From: a virus
IMG/VR virus record: IMGVR_UViG_3300042908_000680
Coordinates: 62,001 to 126,000 of that record
Length of the DNA: 64,000 nt
Strand: one strand, 5' to 3'
A program made the position numbers and the translations under genes. Positions 53,767-62,354 of the stretch are shown piece after piece. Below the pieces are notes generated by a model. That model ran no database searches. It worked only from the letters and a program-made list of their open reading frames with translations, and was not told the DNA's origin. Position 1 is the stretch's first letter. Each line of letters starts with the position of its first letter.

Positions 53767-54877
53767 CTAGCAATCCCCTCATTAGATTTCCTACATTTTC
53801 ATATGAAAACTCTTCTGCGTCCTTAAGACCTCTGGTTCTATCAATTAAGTCTTTATTATCGTAATAGTATCTCATAGCAGATTTTACTTCTTCTTCGTCT
53901 GGAACAAACCAAGACTCTCTACCAGTAAATATATTATTGAAAGCTGGATCAGAATGTTCGCAAACTCCACTCACACCACTTATCAATGTGCCAGAACTCT
54001 TATCTTTTATAAATTCTTTTGGACCACCTTCGTTTCCACAGATTGGAGTTTTTCCAAAACACATAGCATCAAAAGCTGGTATTGACCAACCCTCACCGTG
54101 AGTTGTGTTAACTAAACAGTCACATGAATTATGTAGTGCGTCAATCTCTTCCGCTGTCATATCTTTTGGAATAATTATTTCTTCGTGATAATCTTCTACT
54201 TTAGGATATATTCTTAAAGTTTTCTTGATTGAGTCGCAAATGTCTTTTACGTGTTTATTTAGTTCTGGTGGATGTATTCCAAACTTTTTGACCTTTAGTA
54301 CTAGTGACGCTGGTTCGTATCTATGAAATTCACTATGAAAACATTTAATAATTGACTCTATATTCTTTCTCTCGTTTAAATCTGCTATATAATAAAACTT
54401 AAATGTACTATTTTTCTCCCCAAAGTTTATTCTGGTACTAGTCTTATTTTTATATCTTGAGAGGTCAAATGCATATGGTACATATTTTAGGCAAGAATTA
54501 TCAAACCCGTCTTTTGTGAAGCTACTTATTAGAGTTTTATTTGGTAGCCATACTTCATCAACCAGCTTTAGACTAGATAGCCAGTTATTATATTTTAATG
54601 TATTAGACTCACCTATATAACAAGCTATATTTTTCTTAAATTTTGAAGTCCCGACTATATGGTGAGGCAAAACGTGCTGTATACAAATGTCGATATTGTT
54701 TAGGGGTTTTTTTTCTAACTCCAAAATTCTATTTGGAATTTCAGCACTTTTAGATGTTAGCTTTATATTTCTACATGTAACATCAATACCGACTGAATCC
54801 ATAGCCAACATCAAATCTATGGCGGCTTTTGACCAACCGCTGCCTTCTTTATAATGTCCTATATAAAGTATTCTCAC
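53756..54877 (-). CDS. GT4-family glycosyltransferase
   Basis: This 373-residue protein has RILYIGHYKEGSGWSKAAID at the N-terminus (the GT-B glycine-rich loop), NERKNIESIIKCFHSEF near residue 180 and a CLVNTTHGEGWSIPAFDAMC block near 265-284, the GT4 E-x7-E region in the form HGEGWSIPAFDAM. GNEGGPKEFI follows. The HGEGWG-type signature is common in GT4 enzymes of large phages and bacterial surface-glycan clusters. One base separates it from the FkbM-like gene upstream. Retaining sugar transfer is expected; acceptor unknown. Confidence 0.75.
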   Translation of the reverse strand: MRILYIGHYKEGSGWSKAAIDLMLAMDSVGIDVTCRNIKLTSKSAEIPNRILELEKKPLNNIDICIQHVLPHHIVGTSKFKKNIACYIGESNTLKYNNWLSSLKLVDEVWLPNKTLISSFTKDGFDNSCLKYVPYAFDLSRYKNKTSTRINFGEKNSTFKFYYIADLNERKNIESIIKCFHSEFHRYEPASLVLKVKKFGIHPPELNKHVKDICDSIKKTLRIYPKVEDYHEEIIIPKDMTAEEIDALHNSCDCLVNTTHGEGWSIPAFDAMCFGKTPICGNEGGPKEFIKDKSSGTLISGVSGVCEHSDPAFNNIFTGRESWFVPDEEEVKSAMRYYYDNKDLIDRTRGLKDAEEFSYENVGNLMRGLLDVQ

Positions 54878-54878
54878 T

Positions 54879-55559
54879 TTATGACTCCAATCTTACAAAC
54901 AATGAATCCCCATTCAAACCGTATATTTGATATTCTCTAGACTTTTCTGTTAAACCTATACTTTCAAGAAATAATTTTATTACTGTGAAATCAGTCTCTC
55001 CATCGTATAAAACTCTGTTTGTTGACCACTCCAATGTCATTGCTTTTGTAGTATTAAGTAGATTTTTGCATCCATTTAATACGTTCATTTCTGCCCCTTG
55101 AACATCCATAAAAAGAGCATCTATAGATGATATATTATTTGATTTGCAAAAATGTTCTAAAGTGATAGCATCCACAACTATTTCTTGTGTAACTTCCTTG
55201 ATATTGTATATATTCTTTAAACCGTCACCGGGCTTTTTGATAGATCCACATCCAGTAAATTGCATATTAGATCCTTCAAATGTAGCACTATCTGGAATTT
55301 TTTCTATATCACAAAATCTATTAAATGTGATTGTTCCGTTTTCATCAGTTACCGCCAAATTGAACACAAACACATTCTTATATTGTTCACACTTTTTTTT
55401 GCATATATCATAATTGAATGGATCTGCCTCAAAAGCATAGATATTTGCTTCTGGCCAATATTTTACTATATCGTCAATATCATAACCGCGATGTGCGCCT
55501 ATTTCAAAAATATTAGTTATTTTGTCATGAGTTTGTTTAATTTCATCTAAAAATAGCAT
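54879..55559 (-). CDS. FkbM-family methyltransferase
   Basis: This 226-residue protein has NIFEIGAHRGYDIDDI (motif I, residues about 17-32), ANIYAFEADPFNYDIC (acidic residue after strand 2), FVFNLAVTDENGTITF, and ALFMDVQGAEMNVLNG near residue 150, the D-x-Q/E-G-x-E signature of the FkbM family. These enzymes O-methylate sugars or polyketides using SAM. Within the glycan island it probably methylates a sugar residue. It shares the fold with the next gene upstream, and the two overlap by 17 bases. Confidence 0.75.
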   Translation of the reverse strand: MLFLDEIKQTHDKITNIFEIGAHRGYDIDDIVKYWPEANIYAFEADPFNYDICKKKCEQYKNVFVFNLAVTDENGTITFNRFCDIEKIPDSATFEGSNMQFTGCGSIKKPGDGLKNIYNIKEVTQEIVVDAITLEHFCKSNNISSIDALFMDVQGAEMNVLNGCKNLLNTTKAMTLEWSTNRVLYDGETDFTVIKLFLESIGLTEKSREYQIYGLNGDSLFVRLES

Positions 55560-56187
55560 TTATTACCTCTTTACAATTTATGTTTTCTGCTTCTAAATAT
55601 TTATATTTTTCATATATGTTTTGATTTACATACCAATCTTCCACTGGTCCGTAACCATCTAATATAACATTGCCCCAAAGTATTCTATAGCCCCAATCTT
55701 GCAATTTTGATCTATACTCTTTGTATTCTTTTACTATTTTATTTTTATGTTCTACTGAATGATCTTGGTTACATTCTGAAAATGACTGAAATAGGTTATG
55801 CTCTAGTGTTAGCACCTTGAACTTATATTTTTCAAAATTAAAATCATTGAACACCTTGAACTGAACATCATCTACATCTAAGGATAGATAGTCTATTTCT
55901 TCTGGGCAATTATTAGACTCCAATATTGTATTTATGTTCACAAAGTTTAAATCAGCAAGAATGCATTTTGCTTTTCTAGAACCCTCTACTGATTTTATAT
56001 AGTTTTGATCATAATCTATTGCTAGACCTTGCCATCCACGACTCTCAAAAAAATATGTATTACTATAAAAGCCGGGACTATATAGTGGTAATCCACCGGT
56101 TCCAGCACCTATATCAACAAAATAACCTTTGTCTATATCTAACAGCCTGTCTACAAAAAGGTCTTGATATGTCTGTGCATTATACAT
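55543..56187 (-). CDS. FkbM-like methyltransferase
   Basis: This 214-residue protein opens MYNAQTYQDLFVDRLLDID, an opening shared by FkbM-like proteins (Y.S..gQDkfi), then GYFVDIGAGTGGL (motif I), TYFFESRGWQGLAIDYD (acidic SAM-ribose contact) and IDYLSLDVDDVQFKVF with LTLEHN. The DVDD replaces the DVEG of standard members. A sugar O-methyltransferase is likely. Its start lies one base into the stop of the large GT4 gene upstream. Confidence 0.65.
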   Translation of the reverse strand: MYNAQTYQDLFVDRLLDIDKGYFVDIGAGTGGLPLYSPGFYSNTYFFESRGWQGLAIDYDQNYIKSVEGSRKAKCILADLNFVNINTILESNNCPEEIDYLSLDVDDVQFKVFNDFNFEKYKFKVLTLEHNLFQSFSECNQDHSVEHKNKIVKEYKEYRSKLQDWGYRILWGNVILDGYGPVEDWYVNQNIYEKYKYLEAENINCKEVINAIFR

Positions 56188-57854
56188 TACATGCCCCTAG
56201 CTTTCAACATTTCAAGTCTTTTGTTTTCCCAGAAATTTCTTCTATTGCAAAGATATACCATTTGATCATATGCTATATCAAAATCAAATGGGTTTCTTGT
56301 TTGTTTTCCATCAAATACAGCAGAACTTTCATTAAAATACATTCCACCGGTAGTTGCCATAGAGTTTCTATACATCAAATCTCTGACTAATCTAGACTCT
56401 AAGTAAGAACTTGCTTTTTCTGGCTCACATAAAACTTCCGAGATTAACCACCTAGATATATCTTGATGGCTAACATTATCTGGCAACTTGTCGGGTTTTG
56501 GTTGAGAGTCTTTTATTCTAGGTGGTTGTCTCCAAGAATCAAAAGTCTCTGAGATTTCAATGCTATCAAAGTAGTTTTCCCAAGCCTTACCACTCTTGTC
56601 CCACTGGTAGTGTTTTAAAAAAGCCTGTCTTGTATCAAATCCAAGCCTTCTTCTTATACTAACTGGTTGTTCAAAAAACTCTTTGAATTTTTTTGCTGCT
56701 AATATATTGTCTGGAACCGCCCTAAAACATCCAGTTTCAAGTTCTTTATATAACGCTTTTGGAGTCAGAGGAGTACCACCTAGATTTCTTACTACACTTT
56801 CCATAGCAGAATAATCTGTAGCCATCACTGGCACTCCACATGCTGCGGCTTCTACTTGTGGTAAACCAAACCCTTCGCAGTTAGCATATTGAACATATAG
56901 GTCAAATAAGTTTATTATCTTAGAAAGATCTTCATATTCTACGCCGTGCTTTACGTTTGATAGTGATGCCCCAAATTGTCCAGTGTAAGGGGATTGTGCA
57001 ATAGCACCCTTAAATAGTGATGGAAATGGTTTTCCGGTTTGACCACAGATATATGTAAAATATACCTTAGATGATAATTGATATTGTTGTAATAGTTCTG
57101 GAATGTCCCAACCCAAATCTGGATAACTTGTGTGACAGTACAAATAATAATCAGAACTGTCTTCAACACTATCTAGCAAAAGTCTAAAAGCTTGAAATAG
57201 ATCTGGATATAATTTTCGTCGCTGATTTCTCATGACGGTTCCAATGATCTTAGCTTCTGGATTAATTCCCATCGATGCTCTAAGTCCAGCCTTATCCTCT
57301 ATGGGTTGGTATGCACCATGTGCTGACGGTGGAGAAATACCAATATAGTTTATCTTATCACCAGATTGTTGCTTTAATACTTCTCCAGCCCATTCTGAAT
57401 ATGTTAAACAGGCATCTGCTGATTTATAAGTTGCAACCCACTGTCTAGCTTGTGGTCTAGCATCAACTGTTGGCATTATGCACCATTTAAAATATGGTCT
57501 AAATGGTGATCGTTCTGCAAAATCTAACATCCAAAAGTCTCGTATATCGCAAACAACGTCTGGTAAAAAGTCTAAACACACATGCTCAAACATCATTTCA
57601 CCAAATTGTGCGGTTGGATGCTGTGCATATTGACTTTTTTCTTCTTCTGAACAAGTGGAGTCTGGAACTACTCCATAGAATTTCCAAGGTATATTTTTTG
57701 CTCTAGGGTCATTACGCTCCCCATAGGAAGCCATTTCAGCTATCTCGTACTTGCCGGTACTATTTAGATAGTTTAATATTTCTCTGGTATACGTTGCATA
57801 ACCAGTATTTAAAAACGTAGCTTCGCTACAAAATAATATTCTTGGTTTTCTCAT
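56187..57854 (-). CDS. Large GT4-family glycosyltransferase with C-terminal extension
   Basis: This 555-residue protein starts RILFCSEATFLNTGYATYTR, a GT-B glycine/threonine loop. The C-terminal GT domain has IIGTVMRNQRRKLYPDLFQAF near 200 and DLYVQYANCEGFGLPQVEAA with CGVPVMATDYSAM near 310-350, the GT4 donor-binding block. Residues about 440-555 are an added helical domain (DISRWLISEVLCEP, MVYLCNRRNFWENKRLE) of unknown role. It heads the island and touches the SSB stop by one base, so glycan genes are co-transcribed with replication genes. Confidence 0.75.
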   Translation of the reverse strand: MRKPRILFCSEATFLNTGYATYTREILNYLNSTGKYEIAEMASYGERNDPRAKNIPWKFYGVVPDSTCSEEEKSQYAQHPTAQFGEMMFEHVCLDFLPDVVCDIRDFWMLDFAERSPFRPYFKWCIMPTVDARPQARQWVATYKSADACLTYSEWAGEVLKQQSGDKINYIGISPPSAHGAYQPIEDKAGLRASMGINPEAKIIGTVMRNQRRKLYPDLFQAFRLLLDSVEDSSDYYLYCHTSYPDLGWDIPELLQQYQLSSKVYFTYICGQTGKPFPSLFKGAIAQSPYTGQFGASLSNVKHGVEYEDLSKIINLFDLYVQYANCEGFGLPQVEAAACGVPVMATDYSAMESVVRNLGGTPLTPKALYKELETGCFRAVPDNILAAKKFKEFFEQPVSIRRRLGFDTRQAFLKHYQWDKSGKAWENYFDSIEISETFDSWRQPPRIKDSQPKPDKLPDNVSHQDISRWLISEVLCEPEKASSYLESRLVRDLMYRNSMATTGGMYFNESSAVFDGKQTRNPFDFDIAYDQMVYLCNRRNFWENKRLEMLKARGM

Positions 57855-58165
57855 CAGTCTTCAAAGTCCTTGTGGCAGAAATCAAACTCGTTAATTCTAA
57901 AAACAATGTCTTCATTATCTTTTTCTGGATTTTTAGCAGAGGCATGAACAACTAACTTAGTGCCTTGTGTGGCATACTTCTCTAAAGTCTCAGCACCAGT
58001 GTGCCAAGCTTCACAATGTATATATGTTGGAATTCTATTCTTTTCACCGGTTTTTGTTTTGCGATAAGTATATATCACCATAACAAATTCGGCCAAAACT
58101 ACATCTCCAACCATAGAGATTCTTGGGTTTTCCACCAAGTATCCCGTAAAAGAACACATATTCAT
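57854..58165 (-). CDS. ssb: Single-stranded-DNA-binding protein (OB fold)
   Basis: AGGAGA supports ATG 58165, giving 103 residues. The sequence follows the SSB pattern: FTGYLVENPRISMVGDVVLAEF, TKTGEKNRIPTYIHCEAWHTGAETLEKYATQG (quoted here only by its key parts EKN, CEAW, AETLEKY and TQG), LVVHASAKN and VFRINEFDF. It is shorter than bacterial SSB and keeps only a brief acidic end (DFED) that could serve as a protein-docking tip. It follows the polymerase genes, consistent with a replication role. Confidence 0.75.
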   Translation of the reverse strand: MNMCSFTGYLVENPRISMVGDVVLAEFVMVIYTYRKTKTGEKNRIPTYIHCEAWHTGAETLEKYATQGTKLVVHASAKNPEKDNEDIVFRINEFDFCHKDFED

Positions 58166-58217
58166 CCTATTCTCCTCATCTTAATATATTAGCAGCGACT
58201 GATTAAAAAAACAACCG

Positions 58218-59789
58218 TTAAATTTCGTGAATCTTATCTACTATAAATGACGTATCTTTATCACTTACTGACCCACAGAAAATTAAGTTGTTTCCTTCAT
58301 ATAGAATATATTTATACTTTTCACGGGTCTTTGGAAATACTATAACACTATCTAATATGCATGTATCGTCTTCTATGGTCAGGAATGACATGACTTGACC
58401 TTTAGATTCACCTTTATTAATTGTGTAATCTGATAGTCTTTGGATATTAGCCACTATGCACATATCTTTACCCTTCTTGCCGTTTATTATTTCTTTGCAA
58501 GTAGTATTTGCGGCAGAAGTGTCAGAAGTCTCAACCTTTGTCATTGTAACTGGACATCCTAGAAATTTGACCTCTTGATCTATAATCCAAGTCGGATCAT
58601 CTTCTAGATCATAGGGTGGACTTACTAATAGTTGTATCTCATTTTCTATAGCCTGCTTCCTGTCAGCTTTGCTAGTTCCACCACCCTCTTTTTTAGTCGG
58701 TGCTAAATCTCTTAAGCAATCTACAAAAGAATCCCACCTTTTATCATTGTAATGATTTAATATCCATGTTTGCTCTGCTTTGGTCAGAGTCCTATAAATT
58801 TCATAATCATAAAGGGCTTTGTTTCTAGTAACATTGCCCTTAAAATTTCTAAAGAATCCTATCGAAGCTAAAGCCTTGAATGCAGTAGAGCTAATATTTG
58901 ATCCTATGAAAAGTAAGATTTCAAGCCAAGTAAATTCCTTTACTGGTTTACTCAAAGTCTTTTCAGCTTCATTTATAGTTTCTATTAACTTATCTCCGGT
59001 CGCACCCGTTAGTGACTTTACATCCTTAATACCAAAGTATATCTTACCACGCTTAATATTGAATTTTCTTTCAAAGTTAGTTAAGCTTGGAGTTCTTGTC
59101 TCAATATCAAATAGTTTTGCCTCAGATATCAATTCATAAACTTCTTGATGAGGGTCTTGCTTTTCATTTGCGTAAAACAGGTAAGACAAAAAGAATTCCT
59201 TGGTATTATGAGCTTTGAAATATGCACTCCAGTAAGAACATACAGCATATGAAACACTATGAGATTTATTGAATGCGTACCTAGATGATTTTTCAATCCA
59301 TCCGAAGATTTCTTCTGCGTTCTCTTTACTTACGATTCCAACACGTTCTGCTCCCGCTATGAATGATTTTTTGACTTCGTTCATAAGATCGGCCTTCTTC
59401 TTTCCAATGGCCTTACGAAGAACGTCTGCCTCTTGTAGATTGAAGCCAGCAATTTTCTCAGCTATACGCATAGACTGCTCTTGATATACAAGTACACCAT
59501 ATGTTGGCTTTAAAATATCTTCTAATGCAGGATGAAGATATGTTACTTCTTCTCTGCCATGCTTACGATCTACATAGTGCTGGGTCATACTTTTACCATC
59601 TACAATTGCTTTCAAAGTTCCCGGCCTAATAATAGCAATGAGTGCTGATAATTCTTCAATATTAGTTGGTGCTAACTTTTTAGACCATGATTTTCCAAGG
59701 TTACTTTCTAATTGAAAGATTCCCTTGGTCTTGCCTTCTGCGAACAGTTGCCAAGTTGCTTTATCATTATAGTCTAAATTATTTAACAT
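58218..59789 (-). CDS. dnaE: DNA polymerase III alpha-type polymerase, C-terminal half (fingers to OB)
   Basis: ATG 59789 after ACGGAA gives 523 residues; it overlaps the exonuclease stop by 11 bases. The protein begins in mid-family with KTKGIFQLES, then IIRPGTLK, PTYGVLVYQEQSMRIAEKIA, FNLQEADVLRKAIGKKK and SRYAFNKSHSVSYAV, all fingers-domain motifs of DnaE. A short helix-hairpin region follows, then an OB-fold segment (SFLTIEDDTCILDSVIVFP, about 465-483). No catalytic Asp is present here; all three are in the 60644-62266 protein. Together the halves total 1063 residues, near a normal DnaE, so a two-polypeptide polymerase is likely. Confidence 0.85.
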   Translation of the reverse strand: MLNNLDYNDKATWQLFAEGKTKGIFQLESNLGKSWSKKLAPTNIEELSALIAIIRPGTLKAIVDGKSMTQHYVDRKHGREEVTYLHPALEDILKPTYGVLVYQEQSMRIAEKIAGFNLQEADVLRKAIGKKKADLMNEVKKSFIAGAERVGIVSKENAEEIFGWIEKSSRYAFNKSHSVSYAVCSYWSAYFKAHNTKEFFLSYLFYANEKQDPHQEVYELISEAKLFDIETRTPSLTNFERKFNIKRGKIYFGIKDVKSLTGATGDKLIETINEAEKTLSKPVKEFTWLEILLFIGSNISSTAFKALASIGFFRNFKGNVTRNKALYDYEIYRTLTKAEQTWILNHYNDKRWDSFVDCLRDLAPTKKEGGGTSKADRKQAIENEIQLLVSPPYDLEDDPTWIIDQEVKFLGCPVTMTKVETSDTSAANTTCKEIINGKKGKDMCIVANIQRLSDYTINKGESKGQVMSFLTIEDDTCILDSVIVFPKTREKYKYILYEGNNLIFCGSVSDKDTSFIVDKIHEI

Positions 59790-60459
59790 ACAAATTTCCG
59801 TCAGCAAACGCCTTGTCAAAATTCATGTTCTGATATACCGCACGATGGGTTTTCATCAATTTAATAAATATATTAGCTTCGTCCTTAACGTCTTGCAAAG
59901 CGTCGTGAGCATTATCAAAACTAAGACCCATTCTCTCACGCAATGAATCCATACTTATAGATCTAACACTGGGATCGCTTTCAGTCCAAGCAAATACACT
60001 ATCCATGATATCTATCTTATAGACTCTACTGAATAGTTTTTGCTGCTCTCTCTCTTTGTCCCAAGGTCCAAAATCTCTACATAGTCTGTTTATTATGTGC
60101 ATATCGAAGCCAATTATATTAAAACCAACAGGGATAGGATTAAAAAATGGTTCACCCTTCCAGTTGTATTGATCAACAAATTTTGTAAATTTATTCCATA
60201 CGGACTTTAAGGATGGTGCTAATTCTAATTGCTCCCTTGTCTTCTTTGTTATCTTTAGAGCTTCATCTTGTATGGGGTCAAATCCAGCCGCTATAGCTTT
60301 TTCATCATCAAAAATGGGCTTAATTTCACTGTTGAATTGCCCCTTCATCTGCAATGTTCTTCCATCTAAGGCAATAGCGGCGATTTGTGTTGGTTGAGTA
60401 CGATGTGGATTGCGTGATCCTGTTTCAAAGTCGAACACGACAAAATCTCTTGTAGCCAT
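59779..60459 (-). CDS. DnaQ-like DEDDh 3'-5' exonuclease
   Basis: GATAGGA before ATG 60459 supports the start (226 residues). The exonuclease motifs are VVFDFETGS (D10, E12), FNIIGFDMHIIN (D119) and NAHDALQDVKDE (H185, D190), the DEDDh set. Motif III His at 185 places it with DnaQ, the epsilon subunit, and RNase T. It lies between the two halves of the alpha-type polymerase and overlaps the second half, so it is very probably the proofreading subunit. The middle contains a longer-than-usual helical insert (about 75-140). Confidence 0.8.
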   Translation of the reverse strand: MATRDFVVFDFETGSRNPHRTQPTQIAAIALDGRTLQMKGQFNSEIKPIFDDEKAIAAGFDPIQDEALKITKKTREQLELAPSLKSVWNKFTKFVDQYNWKGEPFFNPIPVGFNIIGFDMHIINRLCRDFGPWDKEREQQKLFSRVYKIDIMDSVFAWTESDPSVRSISMDSLRERMGLSFDNAHDALQDVKDEANIFIKLMKTHRAVYQNMNFDKAFADGNLYVK

Positions 60460-60464
60460 ATTGT

Positions 60465-60647
60465 TTATCCTATCTTTCTATCCGAATGTGTTAATGTTTT
60501 ATATATATTTGATTTTTTATTTTGTAATACAATAGCTTCGCAAAAATCTAAAAATTCCTTCTCATTCATATTTCCTTTCATGATATTAATACGCTTATGC
60601 AGCCATTGTAAGTTACCCTCAATATACCCTTTAATGGCTAATATCAA
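60465..60647 (-). pseudogene. HNH-endonuclease C-terminal remnant
   Basis: The frame opens with TTG 60647 in a TTGA overlap with the polymerase stop and encodes 60 residues; a shorter start at ATG 60569 follows AAAGGA. GYIEGNLQWLHKRINIMKGN followed by MNEKEFLDFCEAIV is the usual end of phage HNH endonucleases (S-K-GY-EGN-QWVHK-IN-MK, then a helix with FL..C..I). The HNH catalytic part is missing, so no nuclease activity is expected. Its position at the break of the split polymerase suggests an old endonuclease insertion. It may still be translated. Confidence 0.55.
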
Positions 60648-62266
60648 TCTTTGTCACCTATCAAACTTGATATATACATAATTTTATCCAGCAAATTAAT
60701 TCCTAGAACATCAAACTTTACATGGCCTAATGCTTCTAAGTCTGCCATTTCAAGTCCAGCCACCTTTTCTGACGAGCCTTTTTGTTTTACCATTGGGCAT
60801 ACCTTTTGAAGTGGCTCTGCTGAAATTACCACACCGGCAGCGTGTTTGCCTTGAGTTTTAAATGTTCCCTCTATCTGAATAGCTTGTTCAAAATATTCAG
60901 CATACTCTCCCTCAAGTTTTCCATCTTCTGATATTCTACAGAAATCTCTTAGATCCTCAGAGTTATTAATCAAAGCCCACTTAATAATAGATCGATCTTC
61001 ATCATCCATTTCTGCTAATTGATCTGAGATTCTTGCTTCGTCTGGTATACAGTTACTTATAGCATTCATTTCAGAGAATGAGCAAGCCTCATTAACACGT
61101 AAAACTTCCTTAATAGCACTCTTTCCTTGAAGTCTTCCAAACGTTAACATTTGACTAACTCGACTATTTCCATACTTATCTTTTAGATATGCAATAATTT
61201 CATCACGCTTAGTACCGGGAACGTCTATATCAATATCTGGTAGAGATATATGATCAGCACTGTTTCTTCCAGCGTTATAAAATCGTGCAAATAGAAGGTC
61301 AAACTCTATTGGGTCAATCTTTGTTATACTAATTAAATATGAGATTAAACATCCTGCGGCAGATCCTCTGCCGGGACCAGATAGCCAACCCATATCATTA
61401 ACGTGCTTGATAATATCACGAACAATAAGAAAATATCCGAATAGATTAGCATCTTTAATAACATCAAACTCTTCCTTGAATCTACTCAAATACTTCTGCT
61501 TATCTTCTTCGTTTGATACCTTGTTTTGATCTATTAATATTTTCTTCCAGCCAATACGACATAGTTCCTTGAGATAATCTTCTTCTGATGCCCCTTTTGG
61601 ACATTCAAATTTAGGCAACATTGGCTTGCTGAGAATATCGTAGTCTTCACACTGGTCATAAATCTCTTTTAGTTTAGATGAGTCTAAGCCCTTAGATTCG
61701 TCTTTGTCTTTAACGTAGAAAGAGTCTTGCATAAAATATACCAATTTATCCATATGCTCTTGGGGATATTTTGAGTCTACATTTATACCACCGCTGTTGT
61801 CTGGCCTAATGCATTTCTTTATTTTTGGTAGCGTAGTCTTCATATCAGAACATAATAATATTCTGTGAAGTTTGGCATCTTCCCTATTTGTATAATAACT
61901 AATAGGCATTGATTCAGTAGGAGCATTATAGACACTAATCAAATTTTTACTGATATTTGTGTTGTCATATTGCTCTGGTAATTTACCATTTTCATCTAGT
62001 GATGAAACCATCTCAATTAACTCGTACCACCCATCTTTATTCTTAGCAAAAAGTGTAGCAAAATCAAATGAGCATCCAATGATGGGCTTTATACCCTGTT
62101 TTTTGCAGGCTTTATAAAAAGCAACTGCACCAGATAATGTTTTATAATCACAAATACCACATGCTGGATATCCATTATACTTACATTTTTTAGCCAATTC
62201 TTCTGGCTTTGAATAACCTTTGAGCAAACTGTAATGGGTATAATTCTTCAACGGGAACCAGTTCAT
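60644..62266 (-). CDS. dnaE: DNA polymerase III alpha-type polymerase, N-terminal half (PHP and palm)
   Basis: AAGGAA before ATG 62266 supports the start (540 residues). A PHP-like domain opens the protein (YTHYSLLKGYSKPEELAKK, then GICDYKTLSGAVAFYKAC), but its first histidines are not canonical. The palm has GPGRGSAAG (297-305), SLPDIDIDV with D346 and D348, GRLQGKSAIKEV, and HVKFDVLG with D519; these match the three catalytic Asp of DnaE. GKHAAGVVIS (about 474-483) is also present. The protein stops 21 residues after D519, just where intact DnaE enters the fingers. The missing rest is the 58218-59789 gene. A promoter-like TATAAT lies upstream. Confidence 0.85.
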   Translation of the reverse strand: MNWFPLKNYTHYSLLKGYSKPEELAKKCKYNGYPACGICDYKTLSGAVAFYKACKKQGIKPIIGCSFDFATLFAKNKDGWYELIEMVSSLDENGKLPEQYDNTNISKNLISVYNAPTESMPISYYTNREDAKLHRILLCSDMKTTLPKIKKCIRPDNSGGINVDSKYPQEHMDKLVYFMQDSFYVKDKDESKGLDSSKLKEIYDQCEDYDILSKPMLPKFECPKGASEEDYLKELCRIGWKKILIDQNKVSNEEDKQKYLSRFKEEFDVIKDANLFGYFLIVRDIIKHVNDMGWLSGPGRGSAAGCLISYLISITKIDPIEFDLLFARFYNAGRNSADHISLPDIDIDVPGTKRDEIIAYLKDKYGNSRVSQMLTFGRLQGKSAIKEVLRVNEACSFSEMNAISNCIPDEARISDQLAEMDDEDRSIIKWALINNSEDLRDFCRISEDGKLEGEYAEYFEQAIQIEGTFKTQGKHAAGVVISAEPLQKVCPMVKQKGSSEKVAGLEMADLEALGHVKFDVLGINLLDKIMYISSLIGDKD

Positions 62267-62302
62267 ATATTTCCTTATTCAAAATCAAGAGATCAACAAT
62301 TT

Positions 62303-62308
62303 ATTATA
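62303..62308 (-). promoter_or_regulatory. Candidate promoter before the polymerase gene, GGTATAATAA
   Basis: On the minus strand GGCGGTATAATAAATTG lies 36 bases before the polymerase ATG at 62266. It is a perfect TATAAT without an obvious -35 box. Confidence 0.35.
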
Positions 62309-62315
62309 CCGCCTT

Positions 62316-62341
62316 GGGGGCCATAAGTCAATATGACCCCC
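62316..62341. other. Imperfect hairpin in the 62267-62354 gap
   Basis: GGGGG (62316-62320) pairs with CCCCC (62337-62341); a mismatch and four more pairs extend the stem inward. Neither strand has a T-run after it, so it is not a standard terminator. It lies between the end of the 62355 gene and the promoter-like box, where it could act as a weak barrier or stabilise mRNA 3' ends. Confidence 0.4.
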
Positions 62342-62354
62342 ATTCAAAATTTAA

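Noticed and set aside
58218-62266. Split intein joining the two polymerase halves
   Set aside because: Neither half ends or begins with intein motifs (no CLS/CFA-type N-block, no HN-C/S junction). The halves have normal stop and start codons.
62316-62341. Rho-independent terminator in the 62267-62354 gap
   Set aside because: The stem is interrupted by a mismatch and no T-run follows on either strand; kept only as an imperfect hairpin.
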